A stretch of 15,404 nt of DNA from DAOTZU01 sp034433995 (GTDB lineage Bacteria; Chloroflexota; Anaerolineae; UBA1429), in the NCBI GenBank assembly GCA_034433995.1, contig DAOTZU010000239.1:1-15404 (forward strand), in the 5' to 3' direction. The notes beneath the pieces are model-generated. The model ran no database searches and was not told the origin of the DNA. It worked only from the letters and a program-made list of their open reading frames with translations. A program made the translations under genes and the position numbers. Positions 1 to 6,750 of this stretch are shown here, in pieces (position 1 is the first letter of the stretch; each line of letters starts with the position of its first letter).

Positions 1-2394
1 TTTTTCCCCGCCAACGACCCCAAACTGGTGGGCTACCGCACCCCTGCCATCGCCTGGCTGCAAAGCGATACGGAGCTTTTCCGTCTCACCACCTATGTGG
101 GCGGGAGCGAGAAAACCTTTAACGCCAACGCCGGGATGATCTATGACCTGGCCGATGTGCGCGGGTATGACTCGATCATCCCCCGCCAGTATGTGGCCTA
201 TATGAGCCTCATCCAGGAACAGGTGGAGCTGCCCTACAACCGCATCGCGCCGATCATCGAGACCCATCCCGAAGCCCTGGATTCGCCGCTCTTGGATCTG
301 CTCAACGTCAAATACGTCCTCACCGATGGGGCCCGCGCCATCGCCCGCCTAGGCTACACCCTGGTCTATGAGGGCGAGGTGCGCATCTATCGTAACGACG
401 ACTACTTGCCGCGGGCCTTCTTGGTGCCCCGGGCCGTGGTCATCCCCGATGGGGCGGAACGGGAGGCGGCGCTGCGCCGCTTGAACCCGCGGGAGGTGGT
501 GATCCTGGAGGAGCCGCCGGCCCAACCCCAAGGCGCCGAGGCCCAAGATTTCAGCGGGCAGGTGGAAGCCATCCACTACACGGCCAACGAGGTGCTCCTC
601 ACGGTGCAGGCGAGGGCGCCCTGTTTCCTGGTCTTGGCCGATAGCTATTTCCCCGGCTGGCTGGCGTTCATCCGGCCGCCGGAGGCGGCGGATCCAGCCC
701 GCGCGGAGCAGAACCTGCCCATCTACCGCGCCGATGGCAATTTCCGCGCTGTTCAAGTGCCGGCGGGGCGGCATGTGGTGCGCTTTAAATATTCGCCCAA
801 CAGCGTCAAATATGGGCTGTATCTCTGTTTTTTGGCGGGGATCACCCTCGTGTTGGCGCTGGCGGCCTGGGCCTGGGCGCGCCTTTACCGCGGCGGAGAG
901 GAGGAGGAACCGGCGAAACGGGTCACCAAGAACACCCTGGCCCCCATCGGCCTCTCTCTCTTGAACAAGATCATTGACATGGCCTTTGCCATGTTGATGT
1001 TGCGCATCCTGGGCCCCGCCGATGCCGGCGCCTACTATCTGGCCATCAACATCATCGGCTGGTTCGATATCATCACCAACTTTGGCCTCAATGCTCTCTT
1101 GACCCGCGAGATCGCCAAAGAGCGCTCCCAGGCCAATCGCTACCTCACCAATGCCACCCTGTTGCGTCTGGGCCTTTGCCTCGCCTCGGCGCCGATTTTG
1201 GCCATCTTTTTCTTGGTGCGCCGCTGGACGGCCCCCTTGGAGCCCCGCACCATCCTCGCCATCGCCCTCTTTGGCGTGGCCTTGCTGCCCGGCAATATCT
1301 CGGCTGGGCTGAGCGCCATGTTCACCGCCTACGAACGCATGGAGATTCCCGCCGGCATCACCACCCTCACCACGCTGCTCAAGGTCTCCTTGGGTACCTT
1401 GGCGTTGGTCTTGGGCACAGGCTATCTGGGCTTGGCGGGAGTGTCCATCGTGGTCAATCTCATCACCATGGGCATCCTTTATGGGGTGCTGCGGGCCACG
1501 CTGTTCCGGCCCCGGCTGGAGCTGGATTGGTCCGCGCAAAAGAGGATGCTGCAGGATTCCTATCCCCTGATGGTCAACAACCTTCTGGCCACCCTGTTCT
1601 TCAAGGTAGCCGTGTTGCTTTTGGAATGGATCCTGAAGGACCTGGCCATCGTGGGCTGGTACAGCACAGCTTACAAGTACATTGACGCCGTGGGCGTCAT
1701 CCCGGCCTATTTCACCATCGCGCTTTTTCCGTTGATGTCACGTTACGCGGCAGAGGCCAAAGGCTCGCTCTATAAAGCGTATCTGTTGGCGCTGAAACTC
1801 TTGCTCATGGTGGCGGTGCCGGGGGCGTGGTTGGGCTGGGCCCTCTCCAAAGAATTGATCACCCTCCTGGGCGGCGCGCAATACCTACCCTACGCTGCCC
1901 AAATTCTCAAGGTGATGATCTGGTACATGCCCATCGGGTTCATCAACTCGGTGACCCAGTACGTGCTCATCGCCCTGGACCAGCAGCGCTTTCTCACCCG
2001 CGCCTTTGCCATCGGCCTGGCCTTCAACGTGATGGCAAACGTGCTGCTCATCGGCCGCTTTGGCTTCATGGCTGCCGCCTATGTGGCGGTGGCCTCGGAA
2101 TTGGTGCTGCTCATTCCTTTCTATGTGGGTGTGCGCCGCCATCTGGCCCGTATCCCCTGGCTGGAGCTGGCCGGCAAGCAGGCCCTCTGTGCCTTGCCCT
2201 TGGGGGCCCTCCTCGTGTTCCTGCCCCATCGGCAGGGCCTCCTGGCCATCCCGTTGGGGTTGGCGTGTTACGGGCTGGGGATGCGCGTCTTGGGCGTGCT
2301 GAGCGCGGAGGAACGCGAGGTCGTGGGCCGGGTGCTTCCGCTGCACCGCTTCCAGGCCAAGCTTGCGGCTCTATGGGCGCGCCGGGTTGACTAG
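1..2394 (+). CDS. YfhO-like C-terminus fused to polysaccharide flippase (5' partial)
   Basis: The reading frame is open from the first base, so the N-terminus lies outside the window; 797 codons are visible. Residues 1 to about 270 look like the extracytoplasmic C-terminal part of YfhO-type membrane proteins: a LLDLLNVKYVLTD motif, a YRNDDYLPRAFLV segment, then FLVLADSYFPGW and a beta-rich stretch ending in PAGRHVVRFKYSP. A hydrophobic helix (about 271-296) follows, then a short acidic/basic linker (GGEEEEPAKR). From about residue 310 to the end there is a many-helix protein resembling Wzx/MATE-like oligosaccharide flippases (ADAGAYYLAINI near its start), which move lipid-linked sugars across the membrane. 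No stop or start signal separates the halves, so this reads as a true fusion. Likely role, inferred: glycolipid or surface polysaccharide assembly, YfhO being linked to glycosylation of envelope polymers. A single base error joining two genes cannot be excluded. Confidence 0.8.
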   Translation, partial: FFPANDPKLVGYRTPAIAWLQSDTELFRLTTYVGGSEKTFNANAGMIYDLADVRGYDSIIPRQYVAYMSLIQEQVELPYNRIAPIIETHPEALDSPLLDLLNVKYVLTDGARAIARLGYTLVYEGEVRIYRNDDYLPRAFLVPRAVVIPDGAEREAALRRLNPREVVILEEPPAQPQGAEAQDFSGQVEAIHYTANEVLLTVQARAPCFLVLADSYFPGWLAFIRPPEAADPARAEQNLPIYRADGNFRAVQVPAGRHVVRFKYSPNSVKYGLYLCFLAGITLVLALAAWAWARLYRGGEEEEPAKRVTKNTLAPIGLSLLNKIIDMAFAMLMLRILGPADAGAYYLAINIIGWFDIITNFGLNALLTREIAKERSQANRYLTNATLLRLGLCLASAPILAIFFLVRRWTAPLEPRTILAIALFGVALLPGNISAGLSAMFTAYERMEIPAGITTLTTLLKVSLGTLALVLGTGYLGLAGVSIVVNLITMGILYGVLRATLFRPRLELDWSAQKRMLQDSYPLMVNNLLATLFFKVAVLLLEWILKDLAIVGWYSTAYKYIDAVGVIPAYFTIALFPLMSRYAAEAKGSLYKAYLLALKLLLMVAVPGAWLGWALSKELITLLGGAQYLPYAAQILKVMIWYMPIGFINSVTQYVLIALDQQRFLTRAFAIGLAFNVMANVLLIGRFGFMAAAYVAVASELVLLIPFYVGVRRHLARIPWLELAGKQALCALPLGALLVFLPHRQGLLAIPLGLACYGLGMRVLGVLSAEEREVVGRVLPLHRFQAKLAALWARRVD

Positions 2395-2414
2395 CTGGCC
2401 AGGGCCATTAGAAT
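2387..2414 (+). promoter_or_regulatory. Candidate sigma70 promoter for asnS
   Basis: TTGACT (2387-2392) and TAGAAT (2409-2414) are separated by 16 bp. The -35 box overlaps the stop codon of the flippase gene. The predicted transcript would start near 2421 and carry a leader of about 35 nt that includes the asnS ribosome binding site. Each box matches the consensus at 5 of 6 bases; assignment is by sequence only. Confidence 0.5.
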
Positions 2415-2455
2415 AACCCCAGGTTCCCATTTCTGCACACAAGGGAGGCGCAACC

Positions 2456-3751
2456 GTGGCGGAACACGTGTACATTCGCGATGTGGCGAAACACGAGGGC
2501 CAAGAGGTGACCCTCAAGGGCTGGCTCTACAACAAGCGCGACAAAGGGCGCCTGCAATTCCTCCTTGTGCGCGATGGCACAGGGATCATGCAGACCGTGG
2601 CCTTCCAAAAGACCATCAGCCCGGAGGCCTTTGCCGCGGCGCAAGAGGTGACCCAGGAATCCTCCGTCGTCGCCACGGGGGTGGTGCGCTCCGACGAGCG
2701 GGCGCCGGGCGGCTATGAGCTCTCGCTGACCGATTTTCAGATCGTGCAGCTGGCCCAGGATTATCCCATCACCCCCAAAGAGCATGGGATCGATTTTCTC
2801 ATGGACCGGCGCCATCTGTGGCTGCGTTCGCAGCAGCAATGGGCCATCATGCGGGTGCGGGCCACCGTCATCCGCGCCATCCGCGATTGGCTGGATAACC
2901 ACGGCTTTTTGCTGGTGGATGCGCCCATCCTCACGCCGGCGGCCTGCGAGGGCACGACCACCCTCTTTGAGACCCAGTATTTCGGCGAAAAGGCCTATCT
3001 CACCCAGAGCGGCCAGCTCTACAACGAGGCCACCATCATGGCCTTTGGGCGCACCTATTGTTTTGGCCCCACCTTCCGCGCCGAAAAGAGCAAGACGCGC
3101 CGCCACCTCATCGAGTTCTGGATGGTGGAGCCAGAGATGGCCTACGCCGATCTGGACGAGTGTATGCGGGTGGAGGAGGAGTTTGTCTCCTATATCGTCC
3201 AGCGCGCTTTGGAGGAGCGGGCGGAGGAGCTCAAGATTTTGGAGCGCGATACCAGCAAGTTGGTGGGCATCCAGCCGCCCTTCCCCCGGCTCTCGTATAC
3301 CGACGCCCTGGAGATGCTCAAGGCGGCGGGGGAGGCATTGCCCTGGGGCGAGGATTTCGGCGCGCCCCACGAGACCATCATCGCCTCCCAATATGACAAG
3401 CCCGTCTTTGTGCATCGCTATCCGGCCCAGTGCAAGGCATTCTACATGGAGCCCGACCCAGAAGATCCCCAGCTTTCCCTTTCGGTGGATTTGCTGGCCC
3501 CGGAGGGGTATGGAGAGATCATCGGCGGAGGCCAACGCATCGCCAGCCTGGAGCTTTTGGAGCGGCGCCTCGCCGAACACAAGCTGCCCCGGGAGGCCTT
3601 TGAGTGGTACCTCGACCTGCGGCGCTATGGTTCCGTGCCCCATGCCGGTTTCGGCCTGGGGGTGGAGCGCACGGTGACCTGGATCTGCGGCCTGAGCCAC
3701 ATCCGCCAGACCATCCCCTTCCCCCGCACCCTGGGGCGCATCTATCCCTAA
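2456..3751 (+). CDS. asnS: Asparaginyl-tRNA synthetase
   Basis: Charges tRNA-Asn with asparagine in the cytoplasm. The 431-residue protein has the class IIb layout: an N-terminal OB-fold anticodon-binding domain (about residues 10-105), then the catalytic domain. Motif 2 is visible as FRAEKSKTRRHLIEFW (207-222) and motif 3 as GLGVER (400-405, with Arg405). The C-terminus IPFPRTLGRIYP follows the AsnRS pattern rather than the AspRS one, and the length matches Bacillus-type AsnRS. The GTG start is chosen because AAGGGAGG (2441-2448) sits 7 nt upstream. Its presence suggests direct Asn-tRNA formation rather than sole reliance on the amidotransferase route. The glycosidase gene begins 11 nt after its stop, so the two are probably co-transcribed, though no functional link is known. 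Confidence 0.95.
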   Translation: MAEHVYIRDVAKHEGQEVTLKGWLYNKRDKGRLQFLLVRDGTGIMQTVAFQKTISPEAFAAAQEVTQESSVVATGVVRSDERAPGGYELSLTDFQIVQLAQDYPITPKEHGIDFLMDRRHLWLRSQQQWAIMRVRATVIRAIRDWLDNHGFLLVDAPILTPAACEGTTTLFETQYFGEKAYLTQSGQLYNEATIMAFGRTYCFGPTFRAEKSKTRRHLIEFWMVEPEMAYADLDECMRVEEEFVSYIVQRALEERAEELKILERDTSKLVGIQPPFPRLSYTDALEMLKAAGEALPWGEDFGAPHETIIASQYDKPVFVHRYPAQCKAFYMEPDPEDPQLSLSVDLLAPEGYGEIIGGGQRIASLELLERRLAEHKLPREAFEWYLDLRRYGSVPHAGFGLGVERTVTWICGLSHIRQTIPFPRTLGRIYP

Positions 3752-3762
3752 AGGCTCAGAAC

Positions 3763-5109
3763 ATGGCCATGACCACCCACGCGCAGGAGATTTTGGCCTT
3801 CCCGCCCGGTTTTTTGTGGGGCACTGCCACCGCCGCCCACCAGGTGGAGGGGAACAACACCAACAACGATTGGTGGGCCTGGGAACAGACGCCGGGGCAC
3901 ATCGCCGATGGCAGCCGCAGCGGCCTGGCCGCCAACTGGTGGCAGGCCGCCGAGCAGGATCTGGCCCTGGCCGCCCAATGGGGACAGAACAGCCACCGTC
4001 TTTCCCTGGAATGGAGCCGCCTGGAACCCCGAGAGGGGGCTTGGGATGAAGGTGCGGTGGCCCGTTACCGCCAGATCCTGGAGTACATGCGTGGCCTGGG
4101 GCTTGTGCCGATGGTCACCCTGCACCATTTCACCAACCCCTTGTGGCTTTATGAGCAAGGCGGCTGGGAGAACGAGCGGGTGGTCTCCTGGTTTGCGCGC
4201 TATGTGGAGCGGGTGGTAAAGAGCTTTGGCGACCTGTGCCACTTCTGGTGCACCCTCAACGAGCCGATGGTCTACATGGCCTTTGGCTACCTGAGCGGCA
4301 TCTGGCCGCCCGGCGGGGGCGGGCTGGGCGCGGTGCGCAAGGTCTTGCGCCACATGGCCCAGGCCCATGCCCAGGCCTATGAGATCTTGCATCGCCACCA
4401 GGCCGATGCCCAGGTGGGTTTTGCCAAACATTTCCAGCTCTTTGAGCCGGCCGAGCCCCGGCGTCGGGCGGATCGTTGGGCCACTCGCTTGGTGGACCAT
4501 CTCTTTAACGAGAGCATCCTGGTGGCCCTCACCGATGGGGCGTTGCTCCTCCCCTTGGGTCCGGACCTGGGCCGGCGCGGCGGCCGATGGGCCGATTTCA
4601 TGGGGCTCAACTATTACGCCCGCAATCTGGTCGCCTTTGATCCGCGCCGCAAAGAAGAGCTTTTTACCCGACGCTTCCCCGATCCTCAGGCCCGCTACGC
4701 CGTGGAGGGTTGGGGCGAGGTCACCGCCGAGGGGCTCTATCGGGGCTTGAAGCGTTTTGCCGCCTGGGGTTTACCCATCTATGTGACCGAGTTCGGCGTG
4801 CCCGATAACGACGATCATGTGCGGCCGTGGTTCCTGGTGGAACATGTGGCCACCATGTACCGGGCGCTGCAAGAGGGCGTGCCCCTCAAGGGCGCCTACT
4901 TTTGGTCGCTGGTGGATAATTTTGAATGGGCCGCCGGATGGTCGGCCCGCTTCGGCCTCCTCGCCCTCGACCCGGCCACCCAGGAACGCCGGCCCCGGCC
5001 CAGCGCAGAGGTGTACCGGCGCATCGTCCAGGCCAACGGTCTGGAGCGCTCCCTCGTGGCCGAGTTTGCGCCCCAGCTGGAATCCCAATTCTTTGACAGA
5101 GGGAGTTAA
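3763..5109 (+). CDS. Glycoside hydrolase family 1 (beta-glucosidase-like)
   Basis: A 448-residue retaining beta-glycosidase, usual length for GH1. The start of the barrel is clear (FPPGFLWGTATAAHQVEG, about residues 13-30). The acid/base glutamate lies in TLNEP (Glu167) and the expected nucleophile in VTEFG (Glu343), where most GH1 enzymes have TENG. A late GH1 signature, FWSLVDNFEWAAGW, is also present. There is no signal peptide, so it should act in the cytoplasm on imported beta-linked disaccharides or glycosides; substrate (gluco-, galacto- or mannoside) cannot be set from sequence. The ATG at 3763 is preferred: AAAGG (3750-3754), overlapping the asnS stop, is 8 nt upstream. A second ATG at 3769 is possible. 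A longer frame continues upstream inside asnS but starts before the family-conserved N-terminus. The final codons adjoin a repeat element. Confidence 0.93.
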   Translation: MAMTTHAQEILAFPPGFLWGTATAAHQVEGNNTNNDWWAWEQTPGHIADGSRSGLAANWWQAAEQDLALAAQWGQNSHRLSLEWSRLEPREGAWDEGAVARYRQILEYMRGLGLVPMVTLHHFTNPLWLYEQGGWENERVVSWFARYVERVVKSFGDLCHFWCTLNEPMVYMAFGYLSGIWPPGGGGLGAVRKVLRHMAQAHAQAYEILHRHQADAQVGFAKHFQLFEPAEPRRRADRWATRLVDHLFNESILVALTDGALLLPLGPDLGRRGGRWADFMGLNYYARNLVAFDPRRKEELFTRRFPDPQARYAVEGWGEVTAEGLYRGLKRFAAWGLPIYVTEFGVPDNDDHVRPWFLVEHVATMYRALQEGVPLKGAYFWSLVDNFEWAAGWSARFGLLALDPATQERRPRPSAEVYRRIVQANGLERSLVAEFAPQLESQFFDRGS

Positions 5110-5113
5110 ATAG

Positions 5114-5219
5114 GGCGTGTAGAGGCCTTGCCCGCCGTCGGATGGAATCCGACGGCTCTGCTTGCCAAGCCCGCGCCGCGGGCTTACCATCCCCAGACGT
5201 CGGTTTTTAACCGACGGGG
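5114..5219. repeat. Three-hairpin repeat element, copy 1
   Basis: This 106-bp block recurs at 5246-5351 with one mismatch (G at 5164, A at 5296). It holds three perfect inverted repeats: a 10-bp stem with 3-nt loop at 5134-5156 (arm GCCGTCGGAT), a 9-bp stem with 1-nt centre at 5167-5185 (arm AAGCCCGCG), and an 8-bp stem with TTT loop at 5198-5216 (arm CGTCGGTT). The outer two hairpins share the CGTCGG/CCGACG core and could also pair with each other around the middle one. Similarity to copy 2 continues weakly leftward into the last codons of the glycosidase gene (a GACAGAGGG versus GACACCGAGGG stretch). No open reading frame in it is credible. Confidence 0.9.
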
Positions 5220-5245
5220 CCTTTCTCGACACCGAGGGTAAATAA

Positions 5246-5351
5246 GGCGTGTAGAGGCCTTGCCCGCCGTCGGATGGAATCCGACGGCTCTGCTTACCAA
5301 GCCCGCGCCGCGGGCTTACCATCCCCAGACGTCGGTTTTTAACCGACGGGG
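5246..5351. repeat. Three-hairpin repeat element, copy 2
   Basis: Second copy, offset 132 bp from the first, carrying the same three hairpins at 5266-5288, 5299-5317 and 5330-5348. The 26-bp joint between the copies (5220-5245) contains CTCGACACCGAGGG, and a related TCTCGACACCC follows copy 2, suggesting a flanking motif belongs to the unit. The two copies fill the gap between the glycosidase stop and the promoter at 5375. The element resembles REP/MITE-type structured repeats in design, but I cannot name the family. The stems have no downstream T-run, so they are not standard terminators, although they could slow polymerase or protect mRNA 3' ends. Confidence 0.9.
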
Positions 5352-5374
5352 GGCATTTCTCTCGACACCCTCCT

Positions 5375-5403
5375 TTGACACGAGGCCGCCGTCGGGCTAA
5401 AAT
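5375..5403 (+). promoter_or_regulatory. Near-consensus sigma70 promoter of the plsC-ior-rph operon
   Basis: A perfect -35 box TTGACA (5375-5380) is followed after 17 bp by TAAAAT (5398-5403). Transcription would begin near 5410 and leave a leader of about 80 nt before the start codon at 5491. This is one of the two strongest promoter matches in the window, directly upstream of seven closely spaced genes. Confidence 0.75.
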
Positions 5404-5414
5404 CTGTTCAGGAT

Positions 5415-5463
5415 GAGGGGATACTTTGGCTATCCTCAGTGTTTCTACGGTCAAGGGATATCC
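5415..5463 (+). promoter_or_regulatory. Possible alternative hairpins in the operon leader
   Basis: GGATA at 5419-5423 can pair with TATCC at 5431-5435, extended outward to a 7-bp stem with one G-T pair and a 7-nt loop. The same TATCC could instead pair with a second GGATA at 5456-5460, which itself overlaps the palindrome GGATATCC (5456-5463). The two pairings exclude each other and lie between the promoter and the ribosome binding site AGGAGA (5475-5480). This could be a simple regulatory leader or chance; no known riboswitch is recognised. Confidence 0.25.
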
Positions 5464-5490
5464 GGGAGATAATCAGGAGATCTGCACCCC

Positions 5491-6231
5491 ATGAGCGTGA
5501 ACGCGGCGGCCCAAAGATGCCTCCGTGCAACCTATCAGACCAGTCCGGTGGTCTATCGGATCATGCGCTGGATCATCGGTGGGCTGATGCGCATCCTGTA
5601 TCGCTATGAGGTGAGCGGCCAAGAGAACCTGCCTCCCCGTGGGCCGATGATCCTTGCCGTCAACCACCTGCATCTGTTCGATCCGGGCGCGGTGATGCCC
5701 GCCGTCCCCCACAAGATCGTGACCCTCGCTGCCGACAAATACAAGGAACACCGGATCATCGGCGGCTTGTTGCGGGCCGCCGGCGTCATCTTTGTGCGGC
5801 GGGGCGAGGTGGATCGGCAGGCGCTGCAGGCGTGTCTCGATGTGCTCCGTCGGGGGTGGGTGTTGGCCGTGGCCCCGGAGGGTACCCGCAGCAAGACGGG
5901 GGGGCTGCAACGGGCCAAGCCGGGGGTCGCCTATCTGGCCCTGCGCACCAACGCCGTCATCGTCCCCATCGCCTTCTGGGGCATCGAGCGCATCGGCGAT
6001 TGGAAGCGCCTCAAGCGCCCCTCTTGCCACGTGGTCATCGGCCGGCCCTTCCGCCTGCCCCAGCCTCCGGGCAGGGCGACGACGGATCAACTCCAAGCGT
6101 TGGCCGATGCCATCATGGTGCGCATCGGGCTGATGCTTCCCCCCAGCTACCGTGGGGTCTATGCTGCACGCATCGCGGCCGTCGAGGCCGGCCAGGGCGA
6201 CGAGCCGGCCCTTTTGCCGGCGAATCCTTGA
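5491..6231 (+). CDS. plsC: 1-acyl-sn-glycerol-3-phosphate acyltransferase family protein
   Basis: A 246-residue membrane-associated acyltransferase, probably making phosphatidic acid from lysophosphatidic acid for phospholipid synthesis. The four PlsC-family blocks are visible in order: NHLHLFDP (catalytic HX4D pair His59 and Asp64), FVRRGEVDR, the PEGTRS box, and the VIVPIAF segment. A weakly hydrophobic N-terminal stretch (about 20-37) may anchor it to the membrane. The ATG at 5491 has AGGAGA 10 nt upstream. It is the first gene after the promoter at 5375, and ybeY begins 15 nt after its stop. Exact acyl acceptor is inferred from the family; related acyltransferases acting on other lipids share these motifs. 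Confidence 0.87.
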   Translation: MSVNAAAQRCLRATYQTSPVVYRIMRWIIGGLMRILYRYEVSGQENLPPRGPMILAVNHLHLFDPGAVMPAVPHKIVTLAADKYKEHRIIGGLLRAAGVIFVRRGEVDRQALQACLDVLRRGWVLAVAPEGTRSKTGGLQRAKPGVAYLALRTNAVIVPIAFWGIERIGDWKRLKRPSCHVVIGRPFRLPQPPGRATTDQLQALADAIMVRIGLMLPPSYRGVYAARIAAVEAGQGDEPALLPANP

Positions 6232-6246
6232 TCAGCGAGCGCATTC

Positions 6247-6738
6247 ATGGCCATCGCGCGCATTCATTGGCAGAACGATATCCCCCAAAACCCGGTGGAC
6301 GAGGAGCGTCTGCGCCAGATCGCCGATGCCGTCCTGACACAAGAGGGTCAAACCACGGCCGAGATGACGTTGGTCCTCACCGACGATGCCACCATCCAGG
6401 AGCTGAACCGCACCTTTCGCCAGGTGGATAGTCCCACCGATGTGCTGGCTTTCCCCACGGCCGAGGGCGCCGATTTTGTCTTGCCGCCCGATCTGCCGCC
6501 TTACTTGGGCGATGTGATCATCTCGTACCCCACTGCCCTGGCCCAAGCCGAGGCCCAGGGGCATCCTGTGGACCAAGAGCTGACGTTGCTCATCGTCCAC
6601 GGTTGCCTGCACCTTTTGGGCTATGACCACGAGACCGAGGAGGAGCGCCAGCGCATGTGGGCGCGCCAAGAGGCACTCTGCGCCCAGTTGGCGGCGAAGG
6701 AAGATGATCTTCCCCCAGATGCACACCATCCTGCTTGA
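6247..6738 (+). CDS. ybeY: Endoribonuclease YbeY (16S rRNA maturation factor)
   Basis: A 163-residue zinc-dependent single-strand endoribonuclease of the UPF0054 family, involved in 16S rRNA 3'-end maturation and ribosome quality control. The family signature is intact: HGCLHLLGYDHE with zinc ligands His118, His122 and His128. The N-terminal half has the usual LTDDATIQELNRTFRQVDSPTDVLAF pattern (about residues 39-64), in which DxxIxxLNxxxRxxDxPTDVLxF is diagnostic. No good ribosome binding site precedes the ATG, and the gene starts 15 nt after the plsC stop, so translational coupling is likely. ybeY often sits beside era and phoH genes; here its neighbours are plsC and iorA, which is a less common context. 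Confidence 0.95.
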   Translation: MAIARIHWQNDIPQNPVDEERLRQIADAVLTQEGQTTAEMTLVLTDDATIQELNRTFRQVDSPTDVLAFPTAEGADFVLPPDLPPYLGDVIISYPTALAQAEAQGHPVDQELTLLIVHGCLHLLGYDHETEEERQRMWARQEALCAQLAAKEDDLPPDAHHPA

Positions 6739-6744
6739 GGGAGG
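6738..6744 (+). promoter_or_regulatory. Ribosome binding site fixing the iorA TTG start
   Basis: AGGGAGG lies 6 nt before the TTG at 6751 and overlaps the ybeY stop codon. It is the reason for choosing TTG rather than a downstream ATG, all of which fall inside conserved sequence. Confidence 0.7.
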
Positions 6745-6750
6745 TTCTGT

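Noticed and set aside
5198..5216. Rho-independent terminator after the glycosidase
   Set aside because: The T-run lies in the hairpin loop rather than after the stem, so it does not fit the standard form; the same holds for copy 2.
5382..5397. A third, partial copy of the hairpin repeat (GCCGCCGTCGGGCT)
   Set aside because: Only about 8 consecutive bases match the repeat core, there is no second arm, and it lies inside the promoter spacer.
4771..5454. A minus-strand frame across the hairpin repeats with a duplicated peptide
   Set aside because: The peptide repeat is only the translation of the duplicated DNA element; it also runs antisense to the glycosidase and has no plausible start signal.
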